A stretch of DNA of 64,000 nt, taken from positions 9,712,501-9,776,500 of the forward strand of contig OX359264.1 in NCBI GenBank assembly GCA_947179155.2. Reading direction: 5' to 3'. Source of the DNA: Hedera helix (Eukaryota; Streptophyta; Magnoliopsida; Apiales; Araliaceae). Positions 1-10,150 of this stretch are shown here, one piece after another. The notes beneath the pieces were generated by a model, which saw nothing but the letters and a program-made list of their open reading frames with translations, was not told where the DNA came from and did no database searches. Made by a program: the position numbers and the translations under genes. How positions within the stretch are numbered: the stretch's first letter is position 1; each line of letters begins with the position of its first letter.

Positions 1-858
1 GATTTAGGAGCATCAATTAATGTTATTCCATTATCTATTTATGCTTCTCTAAATCTAGGACCTTTAAAGAATACTGGTGTTATTATTTAATTGGCTGACC
101 GTACTAATACTTACCCTGAAGGGGTAATTGAGGATGTGTTGGTGCAGGTCAATGAGCTTATATTTCCTGCAGATTTTTATATTGTGGATAGGGAGGATGA
201 TAAATCTCTAAATCCCGCTCATATACTGTTAGGGAGGCCATTTTTAAAAACAGTAAAGACTATGATTGATGTACACAATGGGACCTTGACCATGGAGTTT
301 GAAGGCGAAAAGATTCAGTTCAACATTTATAAGGCCATGAGGTATCCTAGTGATGTTAATTCTGTGTTTGCTATTAATGTCATTGATTCTTTGGTACAAA
401 AATCCTTCGACCAAATGCATAAGGAAACTTTGGAGGTTGCTATCGCAAATAGCTTGGAGCTAGAACAAGAAGAAGGGATTGAGCATACTTCAGAATTGAA
501 GGATACAATAGCTGCACTACATTCTTTACCAAAATTTTTAGATAAGTTTACAGTTTCTTCCATTCAATTGTCTGTGTCTCATAAAAAATTGTTACATTCT
601 ATTATGCAGGCCCCTACATTGGAATTAAAGCCCTTACCAACACATTTGAAGTATGCATATCTAGGAAAAGAAGACACACTACCAGTGATTATTTCCAATA
701 ATCTAACCAAAGTTCAAGAAGAAAAATTGCTTAGAGTCTTGAGGGACCATATCACTGTCTTTGGTTGGATAATCGCGAATATTAAAGGTATAAGTCTGGC
801 TGTATGTATGCATCGCATTCTCTTAGAAGAAGGAGCTAAGCCAACAAGGGAGGCTTAA
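1..858 (+). pseudogene. Athila gag-pol: aspartic protease and PR-RT linker
   Basis: The window opens inside the protease at DLGAS, the active-site form usual in Athila proteins (the D-T/S-G triad of retropepsins). The conserved blocks EDVLVQV, FPADFYI and ILLGRPFLKT follow. The same frame runs to 858 and onward into RT, so this is part of one polyprotein that once cut itself. A TAA at 88-90 and another at 856-858 break it. The protein is clearly homologous to the intact protease at about 24540-24890 in the young element. The linker passage LELKPLPTHLKYAYLG marks the approach to RT. Start and gag are outside the window. Family call is firm; function is lost. Confidence 0.85.
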
Positions 859-1640
859 AGAAGGTTGAATCTACCTATGATAAAAGTAGTGAAAAAAGAA
901 GTTTTGAAATTACTTGATGCAGGTATTATTTATCCTATTTTAGATAGTAAATGGGTGAGCCCATTACAGGTAGTTCCAAAGAAATCTGGTATAACTGTCA
1001 TTAAGAATAAAAATAATGAGTTAGTGCCTACTCGTATGCAAACAGGATGGAGAGTGTGTATTGATTATAGGAAATTGAATGCTGTAACAAGAAATGATCA
1101 TTTTCCTCTCCCTTTTATTGATCAAATGCTAGAAAGATTAGCTAGCCATACTTATTATTGTTTCTTAGATGGTTTTTCAGGATATAACCAAATTGTGATT
1201 GTGCTAGAGGATCATGAAAAGACCACTTACACTTGTCTATTTGGCACATTCGCTTATCGGAGAATGTCCTTTAAACGTTGCAATGCCCCAGGTACCTTTC
1301 AGAGATGTATGGTAAGTTTATTTTTGATCTTCTTGAAAACTGCATAGAAGTATTTATGGATGGATTTACAATTCATGGTGATTCTTTGGATGCATGCTTA
1401 GATAATTTGACTCATGTGCTAGATAGATGCTTAGAAACTAATCTTGTTCTTAACGGGGAAAAATGTCATTTTATGGTAGAACAAGGTATTGTACTTGGAC
1501 ATGTAGTGTCATCAAAAGGTTTAGAAGTGGATAAATCTAAGACAGAGATTATTGCTGCTTTACCTTACCCCGTAAGTTTGCAGGAGATTCGTTCTTTTCT
1601 TAGTCATGTAGGTTTTTATTGAAGGTTTATCAAGGACTTC
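859..1640 (+). pseudogene. Athila reverse transcriptase, frameshifted
   Basis: The RT domain copies element RNA into DNA in cytoplasmic particles. The same frame as the protease continues across the stop at 856-858. Visible blocks are KWVSPLQVVPKKSG, the RT motif RVCIDYRKLN, and FLDGFSGYNQI. Near 1290 the reading frame shifts, then continues with FDLLENCIEVFMDGFTIHG and VLGHVVSSKG. The YxDD box, normally FMDD in this lineage, reads FMDG, so a metal-binding Asp is lost. A TGA at 1621-1623 ends the second segment. An inactive fossil of Athila RT, identified by motif order and spacing. Confidence 0.85.
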
Positions 1641-2473
1641 TCCAAAATAGCTCTGCCGTTGTGTAAATTACTGCAAAAGAGGTAGAATTCTAGTTTGACA
1701 ATGAGTGCAAGGAGGCGTTTGATAAATTGAAGAAGTTATTGACCTCAATACCGGTGATACAGCTACCAAATTGGAATTTACCTTTTGAGATCATGTGTGA
1801 TGCCAGCAACTATGCAGTAGGGACTGTTTTGGGCCAATAAGTTGACAAAGCCGTGCATGCCATCTATTATGCTTCTAGGACATTGAATGATGCTCAGATT
1901 AACTATTCTACAATGGAAAAAGAATTATTATCTATTGTTTTTGCTTTAGACAAATTTAGATCTTATCTTCTCAGTACTAAAGTCATAGTTTATTCTGATC
2001 ATGTTGCTCTTAGGTACCTGCTGACTAAGAAAGATTCAAAACCTAGGATCATAAGATGGATCATGCTGTTCCAAGAATTCGACTTGGAAATCAAAGACAA
2101 AAAAGTCGCTGACAATTTGGTGGCAGATCACTTGAGCAGACTGATCAAAGAGGAAGAAACATTACCATTGCAGGATTCTTTTCCAGATGAGCATCTATTC
2201 TCCATTGATAAATCTTTACCCTGGTATGCTAATCTTGTGAATTATTTAGTCAGTGCATACACACCGAGCGAGTTTTCCAAACTTCAAAAAGAAAAGCTAA
2301 AGCGGGAAGCTAAGTACTATGTATGGGACGACCCGTACTTGTGGAAATTTTGTTCTGACCAAGTAGTTAGAATATGTGTGCCTAACTCTGAGTCTTTTTT
2401 TTATTTATCTATTCTTACTTTTTGTCATTCTTATGCTTGTGAAGGTCTAAAAGAACAGCTCATAAAGTTTTAG
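1641..2473 (+). pseudogene. Athila RNase H and start of integrase
   Basis: RNase H removes the RNA strand during reverse transcription. The frame gives a CDASNYAVG block around 1800, an in-frame TAA replacing the Gln codon after VLGQ (near 1837), then IYYASRTLNDAQINYSTMEKEL, YSDHVALRYLL and VADHLSRL. These keep the usual Asp, Glu and Asp carboxylates. After about 2160 comes the spacer to integrase (WYANLVNYLVS, then the His/Cys region FCHSYACEG). The frame breaks at 2471 near the HHCC zinc finger. Identified by conserved block order; inactive because of stops and shifts. Confidence 0.8.
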
Positions 2474-3344
2474 AATTTAGTTTCTTTTATCCTAGCATTT
2501 TTAAAGACTCTTATCTGTTTTGTAAATCACGTGCAAATTGCCAAAAGAGAGGGAATATATCCAGTAGGAATCAAATGCCACAAAACCCTATTTTGATTGT
2601 TAAAATTTTTGATTTTATGGGACCATTCCCTGTATCTTATGGCAATATCTATATCATTTTAGCTATTGATTACATTTTGAAATGGGTGGAAGCTAAAGCC
2701 ACCAGGACTGATGATTCTAACGTTGTTGTAGATTTTATCAAGTCTAACATCTTTGTTAGGTTTGGCACTCCACGGGCCATCATCAGCAATAAAGGGATGC
2801 ATTTTTGCAATAGGATGCAAGCAACTCTGTTCAAAAAGTATAACGTCATACATAGAGTTTCTACAGCCTATCATCCACAGAGAAGTGGCCAAGTTGAAGT
2901 ATCCAACCGAGAAGTCAAGTCCATTTTGGAGAAGGTTGTCAAGCCAAACAGAAAAGATTGGAGTCTGAAACTGGAAGATACACTGTGGGCTTATAGGATA
3001 GCGTTTAAAACCCCTATAGGAATGTCACCCTATAGGATTGTGTTTGGAAAGCCATGTCATCTACCTGTAGAGATTATAACATAAGGCTTTTTGGGCGATA
3101 AAGCAATGCAACATGAGCTTAGACGAAGTGGGATGACATATGAAGTTACAATTACAAGAGCTGGAAGAACTACGGAATGAAGCATATGAAAGCTCACGAC
3201 TGTACAAGAAAAAGATAAAAGCGTTACACGATAAGCACATTCTAAGAAAAACCTTCAAACTTGGCCAAAAAGTCCTCCTGTACAATTCTAGACTGAAATT
3301 ATTCCCAAGGAAGCTTCGTTCTCGTTGGGAAGGACCATTTGTTG
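2474..3344 (+). pseudogene. Athila integrase core, interrupted by solo LTR
   Basis: Integrase inserts element DNA into the chromosome. The core begins at IFDFMGPFPVSYGN with the first catalytic Asp. The second Asp is replaced by Asn in AIISNKGMHF, so the DDE triad is broken. AYHPQRSGQVEVSNREVK carries the Glu. A stop and shift occur near 3084. The C-terminal domain continues at 3140 (LFPRKLRSRWEGPFVV) until the solo LTR inserts at 3345. Coding similarity resumes at 6489, which proves the insertion. The protein was one chain with the 6489-6651 segment. Confidence 0.85.
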
Positions 3345-6300
3345 TGTGACGCCCCCAAATCTAGGCCCACACAACCCAAACTTAAGTCGTCAAAAGACTA
3401 CAACAAAATTATTACAACAAAGCACAACGTACAACAATACAGTGTATAATAATACACAACTAAGTCTTCACTATTATCGCCACACTATTTTACAACACGT
3501 GAAGACTACGACAGCTATTCCTCAGACTCTCACTCCATTCCCCGGCTAGACCCTGTTACGTTTTCATCTCCTGTTGAAAAACAATGGAACAAAAGAAAGG
3601 GTGAGCTCAAATAGCCCAGTAAGAAATATCATGACTAAGATAATGACGAATAATTTATCATTAGCCTTCAACAGTTGAGTTCTTGATAGAATCCAATAGA
3701 CTACAAGGTTTATATCAAAAACTGCAGTTAAATTCTTAAACAATGTTCAGATCAATAATAGCAGCGGAATGAGCGATCTATTAGAAGAATAATGCAGACT
3801 ATAATGTCCACTCGCTTCTCTTTTTAGTAAAAATATCATCAACTTTTATCATCTGAAATACCATTAGTCAAGATAATACAACTTCACAGTTCCTGGTCAT
3901 AATCATGCAGATCAACAGTTCGTCTTTGCACTACGGGCCAAAGACATTCAATATAACACCAACGGTCATGATTATACCAGATTCAGCCTTTGGTCATAAT
4001 CATACCAAACAACAGTTCATCTATGCACTACGGGCCAAAGAGAACTTTCACCACGTGCCATAAAAGACACCGAACAGATGTATCGCCTTTAACCTAGTAT
4101 ATCGCCTTTAACCTATCATCTGTTCAACAATTATATCACATATGTGCCCCCGGCCACAGATATTCACAAAAGCTTGATTCTTGATGATTAATACAAATAA
4201 TAGTGATACAAATGATGAACAGAAGAACAGGATAAACAATAAGTATTGGAAGTTTACTTTGTGCAGATTCAAATAATGTCCAAATTGCCAACATGATGTG
4301 GAGTGAAATTTAAAAATGATATTCAAGATCCACAGTTCAGAATAACGATTACAGTTCAATAGAAATGTTCAGAAAATAGGAAGGTTCAGTTGAAATAATG
4401 AAATTCAACTATTATGGAACATATAATATTTTCAGGAATTATAGAAGCAATAGTTCCATAACAAGTTTCGATTTAGGTGTATGAAAGAAATTAATATCCC
4501 TTACCGTAGCAGGTTTGATTAACAAAAGGTGAAGGGAATTAATATCCCTTACCATAGTAAATTTGAATCATGGAAGATGAAAAAGATGGTATCCCTTATG
4601 AGTATAAAGGAAAATGATATCACTTACGAATATGGAATAAAAGTGTCATGTGATAATTCGTGTAGACAATTTATTTCCACACGAGACAAATAAAAAGGGT
4701 TATTCACCAACAGGCGGTAATCCGCGCCGTAAGGTTATTCCCATCAATTTGAATACGAAGAGTTATTCACCAAACAGGCGATAATCCGCGCCGTAAGGTT
4801 ATTCCCATCAATTTTAATACGAAGAGTTATTCACCAAACAGGCGATAATCCGCACCGTAAGGTTATTCTCAAAGATTAATAAGGAATGAATACAAAAGGT
4901 TATTCACCAACAGGCGGTAAACCGCGCCGTAAGGTTATTCCCACAATTTAATACATGAAAATAAATGGCACAAGAAAAAACGATATTATTTTCGAGAATC
5001 AAAGAATGATAATCCCTTCAAGTAAGAAAGAAAATAATATCCATTTATGATGATGAAAAGAGTGATACCCCTTACCGTGGTAAGTTTAAATAATAGAAGA
5101 TGAAAGAATATGATATTCCTACCTTAACATGTGACTGGATATTGATTTAAATGAGGTTGATCAACCTATATATATTTTTAATAAAATTAGTAATTACCAC
5201 ATATAAATTTCAAAGTGTATGATAACTCGTATAATATGAACTATCAAAATTATATATATTTAACATAATTTTTGTAGTATAATATAACTACTTTAAAATA
5301 GTTTTCCAAAATAAATCTTCCAAAGAAAGCTTTTAAAAATGAATCTTCTCAAAGAAGAGTCTTCTAAGGGAAGATTTGTGAATACCGTGAAAAATAGGAA
5401 TTTATGAAATTATTACTCTTTAATAAAAGACTTACTTGAAAAATTCCTGCACTCCTTTTGACTTTCAAACACTCAAAATAACCTTACTATTCTCAGAGAA
5501 AACTCATAAAATTCTTATATAAAAATTTTATGTTTTAGGTGTGATTTTTCTATTCAGCTGAGCAACCTATTTATAGGAGAAAATGAGGGTCACTGTGCAT
5601 GGTTGGTGACTGGCGTGCGCATGCCAGTGTTGAAGATTTCAGCAGCCGCCTGCTGCTGCCTTTATCACCAAACTTCAGCAATTTGCATGTTTATATTTCA
5701 TGTGGCCCCCACAGAGGGTCCACATGGTTACTATTTAAAATAGTAAAAATAATTTATTTAATTTTTTTTTTTTTATATATATATTTTTTTATGTGGGTCT
5801 TTCATATATAATAACATAATGCTACAACATTAATTCAACAATAATGTAAGAAACACATTACAGATTATTATTAATTTAATAATTTAAATTACAGTATATT
5901 TGCTACTGTGACAATTATTAGGTTCAATAATTTTAAAAACAGTGCAGCAACAATTATTGACTCAATGATATGAAATACAGTGTAATGACAATTATTGAAT
6001 CAATAATGCAAAATACTGTGTAGCAACAATAATTGAATTGATAATATAAAATATTATGCAGTGACAATTATCGGTGAAATGATGCGTAACAGTTATGGTG
6101 TCAATAATATGAGACACTATGCAATACCGTGTGCTACTGTAGAGTACCGTGTGCTACAGAAAATACCATAATTTACCGTATGATACTATTCTTTTATCAC
6201 CGGTATTTTAACAGTTAACACCGTTGACTATTTTTATTTAAAAAGGTTACTTCTGTCGTTTTCTATATCCGACAATTATTCCGTTGTGGGGTCCACAAAT

Positions 6301-6488
6301 AATTTGTTATTTCGGCGCCGTCGTACGGCACGAATATTCCCCGACAAAACGAATATTGTCCGACAAAATAAAATTTGCACATAACATCCTTAACTTTCAA
6401 ATTCGTCAGTTTAACCACTTACTGTTTCATGAAAAAAATATATGAAGAAAAATTAAATTTTATATTTCATAAAATTCGGGGTCTTACA
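3345..6488 (-). mobile_element. Solo LTR of a Tekay/Del-like chromovirus, TSD TGTTG
   Basis: The segment starts TGTGACGCCCCC and ends GGGGTCTTACA. These are the reverse complements of the ends of the plus-strand LTRs at 47064 and 53553. It is flanked on both sides by TGTTG (3340-3344 and 6489-6493), a perfect 5-bp target duplication. There is no internal coding sequence, so it is a solo LTR, normally the product of recombination between the two LTRs of a full element. On the minus strand a TATA box (CTATAAATAG) lies at 5567-5576. Length is 3144 bp, longer than the related LTRs at 47064 and 53553, partly because of the tandem repeats at 4697-4945. The LTR starting at 63334 is a close relative. 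Confidence 0.93.
4697..4945. repeat. Four-copy tandem repeat of about 63 bp in solo LTR
   Basis: Four consecutive units each contain GTTATTCACCAA(A)CAGGCG, then CCG(C)(G/A)CCGTAAGGTTATTC. They start near 4698, 4759, 4822 and 4898. The middle two are the most alike. I do not see this array in the LTR copies at 47064, 53553 or 61947, so it is an expansion in this LTR variant. Confidence 0.85.
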
Positions 6489-6651
6489 TGTTGTTGCAAA
6501 TATTTTTTCTCATGGTGCTATTGAGATCCATAACCTAATAATAGGAAACATATTTAAAGTCAATGGTCATAGGCTCAAACCATTTTACGAAGGACATCAA
6601 GTGGAAAACGTCAAGATCATGAGCCTGGAAGAACCAGTTTATCCAGATTGA
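6489..6651 (+). pseudogene. Athila integrase C-terminal end
   Basis: After the solo LTR the integrase tail resumes: NIFSHGAIEIHNL, then FKVNGHRLKPFYEGH, and a stop TGA at 6649-6651. The passage GHRLKPF is the usual end of Athila pol. Just downstream, at about 6700, is GAGAGGCAACCC, a conserved post-pol box that also follows the gag-pro ORF of the young element (near 25350). Confidence 0.85.
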
Positions 6652-7818
6652 TTGTAGAAAAATGTCGAGCGAACGACATTAAATTAACGGACTTTTCGAG
6701 AGGCAACCCGACTTTAAGTTCGTCATTTCATACGTTTTTCAACTTTTATGTTATTTTAGTTTAAATTGATTGATTTTAGGATTTGATAGTTTTTCTTATT
6801 TATTTAGCTTAGGATATATTGCTCCATGTTAGCCATATTAATCCTTGTGTATTTTGTTTTCATTATAGTTATTGGTGCATCAAGATTGCAAAAAATCAAA
6901 GAAAAAACAAAAGTTTCACCAAAACATGACACGACCCTGGCCGAATTTTTAAGCCCAGAACCGTGGCCCTGGCCGTAACCCCTCAGCCAAACATAGCCCC
7001 AGCGACTTCTGAAACTGCCCCGGCCGAGACCACTCAGCCGAATCTGGCCCTAGCCAGATTTTTGCCTACGAATGGTGGCCCCAGCCGGATGCTCTTAGCC
7101 ATATCTGGCCCCGACCGAATTTTTAGTACAAATCAACGGCCCTGGTCATGAGCGAAAATTGCACTTTAAAAAAAATAACTGCATCGGGCGCAATCAGGTA
7201 ACCCCTAAACCTCTAAAGTAAATCAAATATTCCCATTCTCTATACTTTCCCAATCGAGACCAACACAACCAAACATTACTTCCTCCAATTCGAATCCATC
7301 TCTGATCCAACTGCCCTCCTCGTTTTGTCCCTCTTCCTTACGGACTACATACTCCAAGCCATCCCCACCCACTTCCGATCGAGAGGGAGTCCGATTTAGC
7401 CACATCGATGGGGGTTTATTTTGAATTTGCGACACGAGAGGTTAAGTTCTGCAACGAGTTCCAATTTGCGACACGTGAGTTCGTCACCTACATATTTAGG
7501 TACTATGTTTGGTTTAATTCGGATTATTGCTTCTTCCTTCTTTATATTGGTGTTGTATTTTGGATACCCAGTTGGTTGGTGTTGGCCAACTAGAGGAGTT
7601 TGGGTGTATTGGCTGTTCTGGTAGTGTGTCAAGGAGATTCTGAATTAGTGACATAGTTAGTACTAGTGGGTGTGCTAGGAGAAAGAGAGTGCCCACAAAG
7701 TGTTTCTTATATTGTCTCAAAGAAGAACTTTATCCCATTTTCAATCCTTATGTCGTTTCGATTTGTGTTTCATCTTCACTGTGGGACATTATGTCGTTGG
7801 GGGCTAGCATTGTTAAAT
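6652..7818 (+). other. Athila spacer with GGCC-rich degenerate repeats
   Basis: This is untranslated spacer between pol and the downstream ORF. At about 6930-7145 there are repeated blocks built on CCTGGCCGAATTTTT, GGCCCCAGCC and similar, much richer in GC than the surroundings. A related block (CCGTGGCCGGGGCCAGATTT) appears in the 3' LTR near 10324. Short ORFs here (6963-7151 and several at 7223-7720) have no recognisable family, overlap on both strands and look like chance readings. Confidence 0.55.
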
Positions 7819-8884
7819 ATGCCACCTAAACGTCAACGGGGTGAAAGTTCCACACTGCCCTCCCATGTTTTTGACAAGAAAATGTTTGTTAGCGCAGAGG
7901 CGGCGAACAAATTTGATGGGTAAAGCTCTAACTCCTGAGCGTGGTCTTTGTCCCGCTAAATTCATTGATGGAGAAATGGCATTTATGATAATGGAGCGAG
8001 GCTGGATTCGTTTACGGATCAGTCGGATCCCGCGGTTATCTCAATCGTGAAAGAATTCTATGCCAATGCTGAGGATAAGTCACGTTTTCAAGTTATGATT
8101 CAGGGCAAGATGGTCTCTTTTAACTGCGAGACAATTAATGAGTTTTTTAACGTGCAGCCGCGCACCTATTGCCAATATGTAAAATTTGTCACAGCAAATT
8201 CAAACTATGACACGATCATACAAGAGTTATGCAAGCCTGATGTCAGTGATGTCACAAAAGAAAGGGCAATTTTGTTGTATATGATTGTCACGGGCAAAAA
8301 GATAAATGTGGGCAATTTGACTGATGTGTCTATTCGAAAGAATTTGCGAGGAACTACTCCAGGTGGATTACCACACCCTTCACTCATTTGTGGCTTATGT
8401 AGGCGAGCAGGAGTTAAATGGGGTGGGTAGACACGAGTCTTTGTAGCAGCCTTTGATTTTGTTGAATCATGGGTTGATTGCGTTGGACAAGGTATGAGAT
8501 GGTGGTGAGTCGCATCCACGAGGGTTGGGCTTTATTATACGGTCTTTTTTCCCATCCAATAATGAGGAGGACGACAGCACTGATGATGATTCTGGCGCAT
8601 CGTCCACTTCTGGTATTCAACGCAAAGCTAAGTTTAGCTCTCAGGTTCACAACTTATAATTGGGAGTAGATGAAACGATGGAGCGATTGGAAAGACAGAA
8701 TACACGACTCGCCAAACGACAGGCTTATATGTTCAATTATCAAACCAATTTTAATATGATCTTGACTGAAATGTTTGCTAGGATGAATCTGACTGCCAAT
8801 CCAGTTCCTTTTCCTGAGCCACAGCCATTGCCAGTTTTTCTACCTCCCTATGGGGATGATGAGGAGGTCGAGCCCAACGCTTGA
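7819..8884 (+). pseudogene. Athila downstream (env-like) ORF, plant transposon protein domain
   Basis: The ATG at 7819 begins MPPKRQRGESS, a basic start common to the ORF that follows pol in Athila elements. Pieces in shifted frames then give RGLCPAKFIDGEMAF, KEFYANAEDKSRF, FNCETINEFFNV and ERAILLYMIVTGK, resembling the putative plant transposon protein domain (from memory, not searched). After several breaks the C-terminus at 8660-8884 reads ETMERLERQNTRLAKRQ, a likely short coiled coil, followed by a Pro-rich tail. Some authors call this ORF env-like; its role is not established. Frame changes near 7920, 8040 and 8430 inactivate it. I see no clear signal peptide or membrane segment in the preserved pieces. 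Confidence 0.7.
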
Positions 8885-10150
8885 ACAATCAGGGAAGCCC
8901 TCTTGTTTTTATTTCTTTATTTTTCTACCAATGAGGACATTGTTTAGTTTGAGTTTAGGGGTGGGGTACATTTGGCATATATATAGTTTTCCTATTTGCA
9001 TGTAGCGTTTGCCTACTTTATGATCATTTAGGAGCATTTTCATGAGAATTGATTATTTTTAGTTGTTTTAGCATATATTAGCATATTTCAGTTACAATTT
9101 TTTTTAAAAAAAAAATGAAAAAATCACAAAAATATTTTTCTTTTTGTAGTTAGTTTTAATTAGGTTGTATTAGCATTTAGGATCATATTTCATTGCATTT
9201 AAATAACTTGAGCAGTGAATTGATGCATGAAGTTTAATGAAGGCCGATGATAAAAGCTTGATAAATTATTTAATAATTCTCAGTGATATGGATAAGGAAT
9301 ACTAATTTGAAAATTTTAACTATTTGTTAGTTTTATTGAACTTGAGACCCTTAATTCTTCATTGCACATTCGATATATTGAGTCAGTTGGATTTTGGTTC
9401 GATTTTGTGAATTAGGTGCTAATTAAGGATATTGGTGACCTGTATATCGTGTTGGATCATACAATATTAAGATGAAAATAAATAATTGATTCAATGTCTG
9501 CCTTAATTGCAATAAAAAGAAAAAAAAAGGAAGGTAGATAGATATGAGCAAAACTTGGCTAGTTTATTTTTGCGGCATTTATTGCTCGAACAAGTAAGCC
9601 CTTAGGAGTGTCTCTACACTCAGTACCCTAAAGCCAATTGGTTTGTGAGTCACTGGTGGAAAGTTTGCTACATGAGTAATTTTGAAAAGCCTAAGAAAAG
9701 TGGACATTGCACACGTTTAGTTAATAATATACGAGATGAAACGTAAAACGCACTCGTGAAATGAAGAAGAAAAATGAAAAAAATGTGACAACAATTGTAT
9801 AAAGGTGGTTAAAAAAAAGCCATTATGAATTGATATCTTTTTTTTAGCACTTTGGTTCATGAGTTGTATTAGAATCTTGATTGGGTTGAGATATTGAATT
9901 CATACATACACAAAAGGGTTGAAAGTGAGATAAATTGGTGACATGTTGGATTTTTGACTGTGCATAACTTTAAAATTTCACTAAATTATTACTTAAGGAT
10001 TTTTTAGGCTGGATTTTCATGAATTATGTTAATTTATTGCTCAAGACATTAGTTGGTCATACACATGCATTCATGTAGTTAGTGTAGTTATTTTTCTTTT
10101 TGGTGTTTTTGCTTGAGGACAAGTAAAATATTAAGTTTGGGGGTATTTAA
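8885..10150 (+). other. Athila 3' untranslated region with two polypurine tracts
   Basis: This is a noncoding stretch before the 3' LTR. A first purine-rich box near 8945-8967 (GTTTAGGGGTGGGG) follows GAGGACATTG. The second, TTAAGTTTGGGGGTATTTAA, ends at 10150 directly before the LTR and is the likely plus-strand primer site. CGTAAAACGCACTC near 9744 matches the repeated motif in the young element (26108-26256). No ORF is recognisable. Confidence 0.65.

Noticed and set aside
4697..4945. CRISPR-like regular repeats
   Set aside because: Units are adjacent and similar over their whole length with no unique spacers, and this is a plant nuclear LTR.
7223..7720. Six overlapping ORFs on both strands
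   Set aside because: They overlap one another in the Athila spacer and have no recognisable domain.
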